From Dechloromonas hankyongensis (GTDB lineage Bacteria; Pseudomonadota; Gammaproteobacteria; Burkholderiales; Rhodocyclaceae): a stretch of 64,000 bases of DNA. Below, in pieces: positions 9,262 to 18,588 of the stretch (position 1 is the stretch's first letter; every line of letters begins with the position of its first letter). A program made the translations under genes and the position numbers. The stretch spans positions 1,116,001-1,180,000 of the forward strand of contig NZ_JAKLTN010000001.1 in assembly GCF_022012295.1 (NCBI RefSeq), written 5' to 3'. A model generated the notes under the pieces. That model was given only the letters and a program-made list of their open reading frames with translations. It was not told the DNA's origin and did no database searches.

Positions 9262-10299
9262 TTAGGTTGGATTCGTGGGCCAGTGGTGCGACCAGTGGTC
9301 GGCCACTTCGAGCATGCGGTTGGCGAAGCCCCATTCGTTGTCGAACCAGACGAAGAGGTTGACCAGGTGGGTGCCGGCGGTGCGCGTCTGGCTGCCGTCG
9401 ACGATGGCCGAATGCGGGTCGTGGTTGAAATCGATCGAAGCGTGCGCCGCCTCCGAATAGGCGACGAACTGCTTGAGCGGGCCGCGCGCCGCGTTGGCGA
9501 GCAGGGCGTTGATGCTGTGCGCCGAGACCGGGCGCTGGGTGCTGAGGGTCAGGTCGATGGCCGAGACATTGGTGGTCGGTACGCGGATGGCCTTGGCCTG
9601 TACCCGGCCGGCCAGTTGTGGCAGCAGGCGCTCGACGCCGCGGGCCAGCCCGGTCGACACCGGGATGATGGACTGCATGGCGGAGCGGGTGCGGCGCAGG
9701 TCGTCGTGGTGGTAACCGTCGATCAGCGGCTGATCGTTCATCACCGAATGCAGGGTGCTGAGCAGGGCCTGCTCGATGCCGACCTCGCGGTCGAGCAGGT
9801 CGAGCAGCGGGACGATGGCGTTGGTCGTACAGGAAGCGGCGGAGACCAGACGCTCGTTGCCGTTCAGGCTGTCCTGGTTGATGCCGGCGATGATGGTGGC
9901 GTCCACGTCGTCGGCGCTGGCGCCGGGGTGTGACAGCAGCAGGCGCGGGCAGCCGGCGTCGAGAAAGCGGCTCAGTTCGCTGCGCCGGCCATAGGCGCCG
10001 GAACACTCAACGATCAGGTCGATGTCGCCCCAGCGCACCTCTTCCGGCGTGCGCGCATGGCTGACCCGGATGGCGCGGTTGTCGATCAACAGCTGGCCGT
10101 CCACCGCTTCGACCAGGCCGGGGAAGCGGCCGTGCGTCGAATCGTAGCGGGTCAGGTAGGCCATGCTTTCCAGATTGGCCGGCTCGTTGATGGCAACGAC
10201 CTGCAGGTTGTGCGCGACCGGGGATTCGAGCAGCGCGCGCAGGAAACAGCGGCCGATGCGGCCGTATCCGTTGATGGCAAGTCGTTTGGGCTTCAGCAA
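9262..10299 (-). CDS. epd: D-erythrose-4-phosphate dehydrogenase-type GAPDH paralogue
   Basis: About 345 aa from the proposed TTG at 10299 (product starts LKPKRLAINGYGRIG). A longer frame to 10446 exists, but its first 49 residues are Pro/Arg/Ser low-complexity and precede the Rossmann motif NGYGRIG, so they are unlikely to be translated. The catalytic Cys motif SCTTN and the TLHSVMNDQPLIDGY region follow. The C-terminal stretch FNHDPHSAIVDGSQTR and WFDNEWGFANRML match Epd much better than GapA. Epd oxidises erythrose 4-phosphate toward pyridoxal phosphate synthesis. It lies between gap and pgk with 21 bp to pgk. The start codon is uncertain because no well-placed RBS is visible. Confidence 0.85.
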   Translation of the reverse strand: MLKPKRLAINGYGRIGRCFLRALLESPVAHNLQVVAINEPANLESMAYLTRYDSTHGRFPGLVEAVDGQLLIDNRAIRVSHARTPEEVRWGDIDLIVECSGAYGRRSELSRFLDAGCPRLLLSHPGASADDVDATIIAGINQDSLNGNERLVSAASCTTNAIVPLLDLLDREVGIEQALLSTLHSVMNDQPLIDGYHHDDLRRTRSAMQSIIPVSTGLARGVERLLPQLAGRVQAKAIRVPTTNVSAIDLTLSTQRPVSAHSINALLANAARGPLKQFVAYSEAAHASIDFNHDPHSAIVDGSQTRTAGTHLVNLFVWFDNEWGFANRMLEVADHWSHHWPTNPT

Positions 10300-10477
10300 C
10301 TGACGTGGCGGCCGGGGCCGGCTCCTTCTGGGCGGCTTCGCTCCCGGCGGCAACGGCGCGGCGGGCGAAACTGCGGTTGATCTCGAACTCCCGCTGGGCA
10401 GTGGGCTACTTTGAATTTCTCCAGCTTGAAACGACTCGCCCCGCAAGTGCGGGGCGAGGGGTACTGCTTATTTTTGC
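10300..10477 (-). other. gap-epd spacer with hairpin and coding-like vestige
   Basis: This 178-bp spacer contains a perfect 10-bp hairpin at 10435-10458 (arms CTCGCCCCGC / GCGGGGCGAG, 4-nt loop) just after the gap stop. It also contains a minus-strand stretch that, in a frame different from epd, reads like protein (REFEINRSFARRAVAAGSEA) but begins after an in-frame TAG with no start codon. It could be a decayed gene remnant or a dispersed GC-rich repeat. Confidence 0.4.
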
Positions 10478-11506
10478 TTACTTGGTGGCCATCCAGGCGC
10501 GAGCGGCGTCCAGCATGCGGCAGGAGTAGCCCCACTCGTTGTCGTACCAAGCCAGCACCTTGACCAGCACGGAACCGTCGGCGCCCTTGATGACGCGGGT
10601 TTGCGTCGCGTCGAAGGTGGAGGACACGGTGGTGTGGTTGAAGTCGGAGGAGACCAGCGGCTCGTTGTTGACGGCCATCACACCCTTCAGCGGGCCGTTG
10701 GCAGCGGCGGTCATCAAGGCGTTGATTTCTTCCTTGCTGGTTTCGCGCTCGGCGGTAAAGGTCAGGTCGACCAGCGAGACGTTGATGGTCGGCACGCGCA
10801 GCGAGAAGCCGTCGAACTTGCCGGCCAGTTGCGGCAGCACCAGGCCGACGGCCTTGGCGGCACCGGTCTTGGTCGGGATGATGTTGGCGGCAGCGGCGCG
10901 GGCGCGGCGCAGGTCCTTGTGGCGGACGTCGACGGTGACCTGGTCGTTGGTGTAGGCGTGGATGGTGGTCATCAGCGCCTGCTTGATGCCGACGCTCTCG
11001 GCCAGCACCTTGGCGACCGGGGCCAGGCAGTTGGTGGTGCACGAAGCGTTGGAAACGACGGTCATGTCGGCCTTCAGGGCGCCTTCGTTGACGCCGACGA
11101 CGATGGTGGTGTCGACGTCGTCGCCGCCCGGGGCGGAGATCAGCACGCGCTTGGCGCCTTGTTCGAGCAGGGCCTGGGCCTTGGCTTTGGTGGTGTAGGC
11201 GCCGGTGCATTCGAGCAGCAGGTCGACGCCGTGCTTGGACCAGTCGATGTCCTTCGGGTTCTTGGTCGAGTAGAAGGGGATCTTCTTGCCGTCGATGATG
11301 ATGACGTTCTCGCCTTCGGTTTCAACCGAGGTGCCGAAGCGGCCGTGCGTGGTGTCGTACTTCAGCAGGTGGGCGTTGGTGGCCAGATCGCCGGAGGCGT
11401 TGATCGCCACGACGTCGAACTCGTTCTGCAGACCTTGCTCGTAGATGGCGCGCAGCGTGCAGCGACCGATACGACCAAAACCGTTGATAGCAACCTTGAT
11501 AGCCAT
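10478..11506 (-). CDS. gap: Glyceraldehyde-3-phosphate dehydrogenase (NAD-type)
   Basis: 342 aa. It converts glyceraldehyde 3-phosphate, NAD and phosphate to 1,3-bisphosphoglycerate. The N-terminal Rossmann fold begins KVAINGFGRIGRCTLR, the active-site Cys lies in SNASCTTNCLAP, the partner His in TTIHAYTNDQ, and the C-terminus ends with the conserved WYDNEWGYSCRMLD. An RBS GAGAGGAAAT precedes the ATG. It is 34 bp downstream of tkt, consistent with a shared transcript. The paralogue epd follows, so two GAPDH-fold enzymes are encoded side by side. Confidence 0.97.
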   Translation of the reverse strand: MAIKVAINGFGRIGRCTLRAIYEQGLQNEFDVVAINASGDLATNAHLLKYDTTHGRFGTSVETEGENVIIIDGKKIPFYSTKNPKDIDWSKHGVDLLLECTGAYTTKAKAQALLEQGAKRVLISAPGGDDVDTTIVVGVNEGALKADMTVVSNASCTTNCLAPVAKVLAESVGIKQALMTTIHAYTNDQVTVDVRHKDLRRARAAAANIIPTKTGAAKAVGLVLPQLAGKFDGFSLRVPTINVSLVDLTFTAERETSKEEINALMTAAANGPLKGVMAVNNEPLVSSDFNHTTVSSTFDATQTRVIKGADGSVLVKVLAWYDNEWGYSCRMLDAARAWMATK

Positions 11507-11540
11507 GAATGTATTTCCTCTCTGCGTTTGAAGTATTGAA

Positions 11541-13547
11541 TCAGGACAGCAGCGCCTTGGCCGTGGACACGACGTTGGCGACGGTGAAACCGAACAGTTC
11601 GAACAGCTGGCCGGCCGGGGCAGACTCGCCGAAGCGGTCGATGCCGACCACGGCGCCGTGCAGGCCGACGTACTTGCGCCAGAAGTCGGAATGGGCGGCT
11701 TCGATGGCGATGCGCTTCTTGCAGCCGCCGAGCACGGCGGCCTTGTAGTCGGCGCTCTGGCGGTCGAAGACGTTGGTGCAGGGCATCGACACGACGCGCG
11801 CCTTGATGCCTTCGCCGGCCAGTGCGGCCTGGGCGTCGAGCGCCAGCTTGACTTCGGAGCCGGTGGCGATCAGCGTGACCTGGGCTTCGCCGTCCGCTTC
11901 GGACAGCACATAGCCGCCCTTGGCGATGTCGGCGTCGGCGATCTTCTGGGTAACGGTCGGCAGATTCTGGCGGGACAGGGCGAGCACGCTCGGGCCGTCG
12001 CTGCGCTCGACCGCCGAAATCCAGGCGATGGCGGTTTCGGTGGCGTCGGCCGGGCGCCAGACGTCGAGGTTCGGGATGATGCGCAGGCTGGGGATGTGCT
12101 CGACCGGCTGGTGGGTCGGGCCGTCTTCGCCGAGGCCGATGGAGTCATGGGTGTAGACCATGATCTGGCGCTGTTTCATCAGCGCCGCCATGCGGATGCC
12201 GTTGCGGGCGTAGTCGGAGAAGACCAGGAAAGTCGCGGTGTAGGGCAGCAGGCCGCCGTGCAGCGCGATGCCGTTGGCGATGGCGGTCATGCCGAATTCG
12301 CGCACGCCGTAGTAGCAGTAGTTGCCGCCCTCGGTCCGGGTGACGCCCTTGCTGCCCTTGACGAAGGTCAGGTTGGAGCCGGCCAGGTCGGCCGAACCGC
12401 CGAAGATTTCCGGCACGGCCGGGACCAGCGCGGCGATGGCGTTCTGCGAAGCCTTGCGGGTGGCGATGTTTTCGGCCTTTTCGCGGCAGGCGCCGACGTA
12501 GGCGGCCTTGGTCGCTTCCCAGTTGGCCGGCAGCTTGCCGTTGATGACGCGGCGCTCGAACTCCGCGGCTTCGGCCGGGAAGGCGGCGCGGTAGGCGGCG
12601 AAACGGGTATTCCAGTCGCCTTCGGCCGCGGCGCCGTCGGCCTTGCGGTCCCAGGCGGCGTAGACGTCGGCCGGGATTTCGAACGGGGCGTGTTCCCAGC
12701 CGATGTATTCGCGGGCGGCGGCGATTTCGTCCTTGCCGAGCGGGGCGCCGTGGCAGTCGTGCGAGCCCTGCTTGTTCGGGGCGCCGGCGCCGATGGTCGT
12801 CTTGCAGCAGATCAGGCTCGGCTTGTCGGTCACCGCCTTGGCGGCGAGCAGGGCCTGTTCGACGGCTTCGGCGTCATGGCCGTCGACGTTGGCGATGACG
12901 TGCCAGCCGTAGGATTCGAAACGACCCGGGGTGTGGTCGGTGAACCAGCCTTCGACGTGGCCGTCGATGGAGATGCGGTTGTCGTCCCAGAAGGCGATCA
13001 GCTTGCCCAGGCCGAGGGTGCCGGCCAGCGAGCAGGCTTCGTGCGAGACGCCTTCCATCAGGCAGCCGTCGCCGAGGAAGACGTAGGTGTTGTGGTCGAC
13101 GATGGTGTGGCCCGGCTTGTTGAACTCGGCGGCCAGCACCTTCTCGGCCAGCGCGAAGCCGACGGCGTTCGTAATGCCTTGGCCAAGCGGACCGGTGGTC
13201 GTTTCGATGCCCGGGGTGTAGCCGTATTCCGGGTGGCCCGGGGTCTTGGCGTGTAACTGACGGAAATTCTTCAGGTCGGCGATGCTGACGTCGTAGCCGG
13301 TGAGGTGGAGCAGGGAGTAGATCAGCATCGAGCCGTGGCCGTTGGACAGCACGAAGCGGTCGCGGTCGGCCCATTCCGGGTTGGCCGGATTGTGGCGCAG
13401 ATGGCGGCGCCATAGCACTTCGGCGATTTCGGCCATGCCCATCGGGGCGCCGGGGTGCCCGGAATTGGCCTGCTGGACGGCGTCCATGGCGAGGGCGCGG
13501 ATGGCGCCGGTCAGGGGTGAAAACTTGGGGAGGGTGCTGACGCTCAT
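11541..13547 (-). CDS. tkt: Transketolase
   Basis: 668 aa. This thiamine diphosphate enzyme moves two-carbon units between sugar phosphates. The N-terminal part shows [28 protein letters not shown] and [10 protein letters not shown]. The ThDP motif [13 protein letters not shown] through DDN lies near residues 160-190. The pyrimidine domain shows [11 protein letters not shown] and [12 protein letters not shown], followed by the C-terminal domain. It is the first gene of the minus-strand carbon cluster, so its upstream 110 bp should hold the main promoter. Products feed rpiA (38041) and the Calvin/pentose phosphate shuffle, but no RuBisCO or PRK is present here. Confidence 0.97.
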   Translation of the reverse strand: MSVSTLPKFSPLTGAIRALAMDAVQQANSGHPGAPMGMAEIAEVLWRRHLRHNPANPEWADRDRFVLSNGHGSMLIYSLLHLTGYDVSIADLKNFRQLHAKTPGHPEYGYTPGIETTTGPLGQGITNAVGFALAEKVLAAEFNKPGHTIVDHNTYVFLGDGCLMEGVSHEACSLAGTLGLGKLIAFWDDNRISIDGHVEGWFTDHTPGRFESYGWHVIANVDGHDAEAVEQALLAAKAVTDKPSLICCKTTIGAGAPNKQGSHDCHGAPLGKDEIAAAREYIGWEHAPFEIPADVYAAWDRKADGAAAEGDWNTRFAAYRAAFPAEAAEFERRVINGKLPANWEATKAAYVGACREKAENIATRKASQNAIAALVPAVPEIFGGSADLAGSNLTFVKGSKGVTRTEGGNYCYYGVREFGMTAIANGIALHGGLLPYTATFLVFSDYARNGIRMAALMKQRQIMVYTHDSIGLGEDGPTHQPVEHIPSLRIIPNLDVWRPADATETAIAWISAVERSDGPSVLALSRQNLPTVTQKIADADIAKGGYVLSEADGEAQVTLIATGSEVKLALDAQAALAGEGIKARVVSMPCTNVFDRQSADYKAAVLGGCKKRIAIEAAHSDFWRKYVGLHGAVVGIDRFGESAPAGQLFELFGFTVANVVSTAKALLS

Positions 13548-13623
13548 GATCCGGAAATCCAGCCTGCTGAAAAGCCTAAATTATCCGGGAAAACCCTCCT
13601 TTTGGGTAGGGCAAGGGGGCAAT

Positions 13624-13648
13624 AAGGCAGGCTTTTCAGGCCTGCCTT
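13624..13648 (-). terminator. Hairpin terminator after the lipoprotein gene
   Basis: Arms AAGGCAGGC and GCCTGCCTT form a 9-bp stem with loop TTTTCAG, 10 bp beyond the stop of the lipoprotein gene and upstream of tkt. The T-run is weak on the minus strand. It separates the lipoprotein gene from the tkt unit. Confidence 0.6.
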
Positions 13649-13657
13649 TGATCAGTT

Positions 13658-14320
13658 TTACTGAATCTTGGGATCAAAATTAATCATCATCAGGATGCCC
13701 TGACCGCCGCCGAAGCTGCCCCCGGTGTAGGCGACGCTGCCCTGGCCGGCATAGACCGCTTCGTAGCGGTGGCTGTCGCCGCCGAAGTAGAAGGGAATCC
13801 AGGCCTTGGCCGTGACGTAGGCGCGAATGTTCGACGTCACGCCGAGGATGCGCTCGACTTCGGATTGATGCATGCCGATCTGCAGGCGCGCCCACTTGCT
13901 GCCGGCCGGAATCGTGCCGTAGACCTCGCCTTCAAAGGTGCCATCCTTGGACTTCATGGCGCACGGGTTGCAGGTCTTGCCGACGGTGCTGTTGGTGGCG
14001 GCGGCCGGTGCCGGTTCCGGTTTGGCAGCCGGCTTGGCCGGCTCGGCAGCCTTGGTGGCGGCCGTCTTTGGCTTGGCCGGTTCACAGTCCTCGGGAGGCG
14101 TATCGGCCTTGTCGGTCTTCTTCGCCGTCTTTGACTTGCTGGTCTTCTTCTTGGCCGGTTCCGGCGGGCATTCCGGCTTGGCCGGCGCCGCTGCCGGCGC
14201 CTGCTGGGCGGCTGCAGCCGGGGCAGCAGCCGTCGTTTCTTCCGGCTTAGCTTCGTTGCTCTTGCAGCCGGCGATCAGCGTGCCGGCGGCCAAGAGCAGG
14301 GCAAGGGTGAGTTTGGTCAT
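13658..14320 (-). CDS. Lipoprotein with Ala/Pro/Lys-rich linker and BamE-like C-terminal motif
   Basis: 220 aa from the ATG at 14320, chosen because it opens directly into a lipoprotein signal (MTKLTLALLLAAGTLIAGC, lipobox IAGC, Cys19). Residues about 20-115 are a low-complexity Ala/Pro/Lys linker that could span the periplasm. A CxxC pair (KTCNPCAMK) follows, then a small C-terminal domain with WARLQIGMHQSEVERILG, reminiscent of the repeated GM-x(4)-V-x(3)-LG motif of SmpA/BamE-like domains, and a Gly-rich tail. No defined function. It stands alone between tkt and fbp, with its own hairpin. Confidence 0.75.
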   Translation of the reverse strand: MTKLTLALLLAAGTLIAGCKSNEAKPEETTAAAPAAAAQQAPAAAPAKPECPPEPAKKKTSKSKTAKKTDKADTPPEDCEPAKPKTAATKAAEPAKPAAKPEPAPAAATNSTVGKTCNPCAMKSKDGTFEGEVYGTIPAGSKWARLQIGMHQSEVERILGVTSNIRAYVTAKAWIPFYFGGDSHRYEAVYAGQGSVAYTGGSFGGGQGILMMINFDPKIQ

Positions 14321-14363
14321 CGCGGTCGTTCCATGACGTTGTCGAGTGGACAAATGTAGCAGG

Positions 14364-15380
14364 TCAGACGGCGTGATAGCCAGTGACGCGCTCGACTTCG
14401 TTCATCGAGCCGAGGATCACCGGCACGCGCTGGTGCAGGTTGCTCGGCTCGATGTCGAGGATACGCTGGCGGCCGGTGGTGGCGGCGCCACCGGCCTGCT
14501 CGACCAGGAAGGCCATCGGGTTGGCTTCATACATCAGGCGCAGCTTGCCGCCCTTGTCCTTGAGCTTGCTGTCCATGGGGTACATGAAGATGCCGCCACG
14601 GGTCATGATGCGATGTACGTCGGCCACCATCGATGCCACCCAGCGCATGTTGTAGTCCTTGCCGAGGGGCCCTTCCTTGCCCGCCTGCATTTCGGCGACG
14701 TAGCGCTGGACCGGGGCTTCCCAGAAGCGCTGGTTGGACATGTTGATGGCGAATTCCTTGGTGTCGGCCGGAATCTGCACGCCTTCCTGGGTCAGGATGA
14801 ACTGGCCCTGTTCGCGATCCAGCGTGAATACGACGACACCGTCGCCGACAGTCAGCACGAGCAGGGTGGTCGGGCCGTAGACGGCATAGCCGGCCGCGAC
14901 CTGCGCGGTGCCCGGCTGCAGGAAGGCCTGTTCGGCGGCTTCCGGGGTGCTCAGGTCGGCGCCTTCCGGACACTTGAGGACCGAGAAGATGGTGCCGATC
15001 GAGACATTGACGTCGATGTTGGACGAGCCGTCGAGCGGGTCGAAGGTGAGCAGGTATTCGCCTTTCGGGAAGCGGTGCGGCACCAGGTGCGGCAGGTCCA
15101 TTTCCTCGGAGGCCATGGCGGCGAGGTGGCCGCCCCATTCGTTGGCGTCGAGCAGGATGTCGTTGGACAGCACGTCGAGCTTCTTCTGCGCTTCGCCCTG
15201 CACGTTGTCGCTGCCGGCCTCGCCGAGCACGCCGCCGAGTCCGCCCTTGCCGATGGCGATGGAAATGGCCTGGCAGGCGCGGGAAACGATTTCGATCAGG
15301 AACTTCAGGTCGCCGGTGAGGACGCCCTTGTTGCGTTGTTCTTCGGTGAGGTAGCGCGCCAGCGTGCGTTGCTGTGCCAT
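14364..15380 (-). CDS. fbp: Fructose-1,6-bisphosphatase class I
   Basis: 338 aa. It removes the 1-phosphate of fructose 1,6-bisphosphate for gluconeogenesis. The metal-binding signature [20 protein letters not shown] is present at about residues 113-132, together with [26 protein letters not shown] and the C-terminal substrate residues in AGGAATTG. The start has AGGAGTTCCC. It is next to the glycolytic cluster on the same strand but separated from it by the lipoprotein gene and hairpin, so it may be independently controlled. Confidence 0.97.
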   Translation of the reverse strand: MAQQRTLARYLTEEQRNKGVLTGDLKFLIEIVSRACQAISIAIGKGGLGGVLGEAGSDNVQGEAQKKLDVLSNDILLDANEWGGHLAAMASEEMDLPHLVPHRFPKGEYLLTFDPLDGSSNIDVNVSIGTIFSVLKCPEGADLSTPEAAEQAFLQPGTAQVAAGYAVYGPTTLLVLTVGDGVVVFTLDREQGQFILTQEGVQIPADTKEFAINMSNQRFWEAPVQRYVAEMQAGKEGPLGKDYNMRWVASMVADVHRIMTRGGIFMYPMDSKLKDKGGKLRLMYEANPMAFLVEQAGGAATTGRQRILDIEPSNLHQRVPVILGSMNEVERVTGYHAV

Positions 15381-15413
15381 GGGAACTCCTGCGTCAATGA
15401 CAAAGGCGCGATT

Positions 15414-17894
15414 TTACTCCGCGCGTTGCTTGGCGTGCAGGAAGGCGAAGGCGGCAGCACTGTTGAGCGGCTTGCTGAACAGGTAGCCCTGGACTTCGTC
15501 GCAGGCGTTCGAGCGCAGCAGTTCGAGCTGGTCCTCGGTTTCCACCCCTTCGGCGATGACGCGCAGGCCGAGGGAGTGGGCCAGCGCGATGGTGCCGAAG
15601 GCGATGGCCCGGTCGTTCAGGTCGTGCTCGATGTCGGCGACAAAGGAGCGGTCGATTTTCAGGTGGTCGATGGGGAACAGCTTGAGGTAGGCGAGCGACG
15701 AATAACCGGTGCCGAAGTCGTCGATGGCGAGCGTGACGCCCATGCGGCCGAGGCGTTCGAGGATCAGGATGGCCTCCTGTGGGTTCTCCATCACCGAGCT
15801 TTCGGTAATTTCCAGCTCGAGCAATTCGGGCTGCAGCCCGGAGGTGATCAGCGCATTGGCCACCGTTTCGCAGAAATCGCGGCGCCGCAGCTGGCGGGCG
15901 GAGACGTTGACCGCCATGCGCATCGGCTTGAGGCCGGCCTTGATCCAGCGAGCCATTTCCTGGCAGGCGGTGCTCAGCACCCAGTCGCCGATGTCGACGA
16001 TCAGGCCGGTTTCCTCGGCGATCGGGATGAAGCGGGCGGGGGAGATCAGGCCGTCGGTCGGATGGTGCCAGCGGAGCAGGGCTTCGACCCCCGTCGGCTC
16101 GACGCCGGGGGCGCTGAACTGGGGTTGGAAGACCAGGCTCAGTTCGTTGCGGGCGATGGCATGGCGCAGCTTGCCCTCGATGTTCAGGCGCTCGGCGGCG
16201 GACTGGTTCATTTCCGCGGCGAAGAACTGGTAATTGTTCCGGCCGGCCGCCTTGGCGTGGTACATCGCCGTGTCGGCGTTCTTCAGGATGACATCGCCGT
16301 CGGGGCCGTCGTCCGGGAAGATGCTGATCCCGATCGACGGGCTGGTGTGCAGGTCGTGGCCGTTGGCCTCGATCGGGGTGGACAGCGCGGCCGTGATCTT
16401 GGCGGCGACGGTGGCCGCGTCGGCCGGCGTGACGATGCCGGGCAGGATGACGACGAACTCGTCGCCGCCGAGGCGGGCGACGAAATCGGTTTCGCGCAGC
16501 AGGTTGGACAGGCGACAGGCCACCTCGCGCAGCATTTCGTCGCCGACCTGGTGGCCGAGCGTGTCGTTGATGATCTTGAAACGGTCGAGGTCGAGGAACA
16601 TCAGCGCCACTTTCCAGTTGTGGCGGCGGGCTTCCGGCAGCAACTGGGCGAGGCGCATGAGCAGGGACAGGCGGTTGGGCAGGCCGGTCAGCGCGTCATG
16701 CTGGGCGATATGGCGCATTCGGTCCTCGGCCTGCTTGCGCTCGGTGATGTCGGCCAGAATCCAGACATAGTGCGCCGGCATGCCGCTCTGCGGATCGTCC
16801 ACCCGGTTGATCCGGGCGCCAGCCGGGAAATCCTCGCCGGACTTCTGGGTGACGGCCAGTTCGCCGTTCCATGAGCCGCGCTGGGCCAGCTGGCTGGCCA
16901 TTTCCTCGGGGGTGTGGCCTTCGTCGAGGTCGATCAGCCCGAAGACGGTCTGGCCGATCAGTTCGAACGGTTCGTAGCCGGTCATCTCGGTGGTGGCCGG
17001 GTTGATCGACAGGATGCGGTGGGCATCGTCGGTGAAGATGATGCCGGCCGGCGTGTGGGTATAGACCTTCTGCGCCAGTTGCTCGCGCTCGGCGCTGTGG
17101 CGGCGTTCGGTGACGTCAGTGTACACCGTGACGAAACCGCCCTCGGCCAGCGGCACGCCCCTGACTTCGAGGATCTTGCCGTTGGGTCGGGTGCGCTCGA
17201 AGCGATGATTGATCGCATGGGTCGAGCGCGAGACCAGACTCTGCACGATTTGATCGGAGTCGCCTGGGCCATACTCGCCGCGCTCGGCATTGAAGCGAAA
17301 CAGCGCTTCGAGGTGGGTGCCCGGCGTGGCCAGGTCGGCCGGGAAGTCGAGCAGCCGGGCGAATTCGGAATTGCACAGTTCGAGCACCGAGTCGCGATTG
17401 AACAGGCTGACCGCACTGGGGATGCTCTCGAGGACGGTGTGCAACTGCTCGTGCTGCTTGTGCAGCGCCATTTCGGCCGCCTTGCGCTCGGTGATGTCGG
17501 TATAGGTGGTGATGAAACCGACCAGTTCGTCGCCGATATGCAGCGGTTCGCCCTGCACCAGGTGGGTGTGCCCGTTCGGGCGCGTGCGCTCGAAGCAATG
17601 CGCCTCGAATTTGCGGGCCAGTTCGGTGATGCGCCGGACATGGGTGTCGACGTCGCCGGGGCCGTATTCGCCCCGCGTGGCGGGAATGCGGATCAGATCC
17701 GAGAACTCGACGCCTTCGTACACCGCATTGGCCGGCAGGTTCAGGACGTCGATGAAGCCCTGGTTCCACACGCGCAGGCGCAGCTGTTCGTCGAAGACGC
17801 TGATGCCTTGCGGCATGTTCGATACGACGGCCTGCAGGTAAGCCAGCTGGCGCTGGATGTCGCCTGCGGGGGGCGAGGAGGCGTCCGGTGACAT
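15414..17894 (-). CDS. PAS-PAS-PAS-GGDEF-EAL c-di-GMP signalling protein
   Basis: 826 aa from the ATG at 17894 (an in-frame TTG sits one codon upstream). Two related PAS domains (about 15-135 and 145-265) share the pattern GEYGPGD and FERTRPNG, each ending in TDITERK or TDVTERR. A third PAS covers about 275-390. The GGDEF domain has an intact active loop (RLGGDEFVVIL, about 479). The EAL domain has GVEALLRWHH, ELEITESSVMENP and IDDFGTGYSSLAYLKLFPID, so both cyclase and phosphodiesterase activities are possible. No membrane segments are seen, so it is a cytosolic sensor. It lies 33 bp upstream of fbp on the same strand. Confidence 0.95.
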   Translation of the reverse strand: MSPDASSPPAGDIQRQLAYLQAVVSNMPQGISVFDEQLRLRVWNQGFIDVLNLPANAVYEGVEFSDLIRIPATRGEYGPGDVDTHVRRITELARKFEAHCFERTRPNGHTHLVQGEPLHIGDELVGFITTYTDITERKAAEMALHKQHEQLHTVLESIPSAVSLFNRDSVLELCNSEFARLLDFPADLATPGTHLEALFRFNAERGEYGPGDSDQIVQSLVSRSTHAINHRFERTRPNGKILEVRGVPLAEGGFVTVYTDVTERRHSAEREQLAQKVYTHTPAGIIFTDDAHRILSINPATTEMTGYEPFELIGQTVFGLIDLDEGHTPEEMASQLAQRGSWNGELAVTQKSGEDFPAGARINRVDDPQSGMPAHYVWILADITERKQAEDRMRHIAQHDALTGLPNRLSLLMRLAQLLPEARRHNWKVALMFLDLDRFKIINDTLGHQVGDEMLREVACRLSNLLRETDFVARLGGDEFVVILPGIVTPADAATVAAKITAALSTPIEANGHDLHTSPSIGISIFPDDGPDGDVILKNADTAMYHAKAAGRNNYQFFAAEMNQSAAERLNIEGKLRHAIARNELSLVFQPQFSAPGVEPTGVEALLRWHHPTDGLISPARFIPIAEETGLIVDIGDWVLSTACQEMARWIKAGLKPMRMAVNVSARQLRRRDFCETVANALITSGLQPELLELEITESSVMENPQEAILILERLGRMGVTLAIDDFGTGYSSLAYLKLFPIDHLKIDRSFVADIEHDLNDRAIAFGTIALAHSLGLRVIAEGVETEDQLELLRSNACDEVQGYLFSKPLNSAAAFAFLHAKQRAE

Positions 17895-17992
17895 CAAATT
17901 CGGGGATTTAGTGGGTCAATCGTGAATGATAGCGTAGGGGGTGGGAGCGGGGTAACAAAAACGATATGTTTTGTTAAATATCGCAAATGTTG

Positions 17993-18547
17993 TCATGTCT
18001 GCCATTTAATCGAGCAGCCGATGGAAGCGATTTGCTCGGCCGGTCCACGGCCGCTGGCGGCGATTTGCTGCAGGGCGGCGAACATCTCACGCTTGGCATC
18101 GGGCGGCGCCGGGTTGCGTCCCGAGGCATCAAGACGGCCGCGATATTGCAGTTCGAGGCGGGCGTTGTAGCCGAAGAAGTCCGGCGTGCACACGGCGCCG
18201 TAGGCGCGGGCAACGGCCTGGGTTTCGTCATATAAGTAAGGGAAAGGGAAGGCGAGTTCAGCCGCCCAGCGTTTCATGTTCTCCGGGGCGTCTTCCGGAT
18301 AGGCGGCGATGTCGTTGCTCATGATCGCCACGCAGCCGATGCCGAGGCCGGCCAGTTCGCGGCAGTCGCGGATCAGGCGGTCGATGACCGCCTTGACGTA
18401 AGGGCAGTGGTTGCAGATGAACATGACCAGCAGGCCGTTCGGGCCGCGGCAACTGGCCAGCGTATGACGTTGTCCATCCGTGCCGGGCAGGTCGAAATCG
18501 ACAGCCGGGCGGCCGAAATCGCAGACAGGCGGGTTAAGGGCGACCAT
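17993..18547 (-). CDS. Thioredoxin-like / AhpC-TSA family protein
   Basis: 184 aa. The thioredoxin fold is indicated by FDLPGTDGQRHTLAS, the strand and redox site LLVMFICNHCPYVKAVIDRL (Cys45-x-x-Cys48), the cis-Pro region VCTPDFFGYN and RGRLDASGRNPAP. This CNHCPYV variant is typical of a cytosolic redoxin family near peroxiredoxin-like proteins. It is divergent from rsmE with 41 bp between starts. RBS is GGAGTGG. It is probably a thiol-disulfide reductase or peroxidase; the substrate is unknown. Confidence 0.88.
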   Translation of the reverse strand: MVALNPPVCDFGRPAVDFDLPGTDGQRHTLASCRGPNGLLVMFICNHCPYVKAVIDRLIRDCRELAGLGIGCVAIMSNDIAAYPEDAPENMKRWAAELAFPFPYLYDETQAVARAYGAVCTPDFFGYNARLELQYRGRLDASGRNPAPPDAKREMFAALQQIAASGRGPAEQIASIGCSIKWQT

Positions 18548-18588
18548 GATTCACCACTCCAAAACGCATTTCGCCCATAATAGCACCG

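Noticed and set aside
10300..10446. N-terminal extension of epd to 10446
   Set aside because: Low-complexity Ser/Pro/Arg sequence before the Rossmann start; treated as non-coding.
11658..13256. Long plus-strand frame antisense to tkt (532 codons)
   Set aside because: Gly/Val-rich shadow of transketolase codons without motifs.
14346..16874. Long plus-strand open frame (842 codons) antisense to fbp and the PAS-GGDEF-EAL gene
   Set aside because: High-GC antisense shadow; the minus strand has full motif-complete proteins and this frame shows no family sequence.
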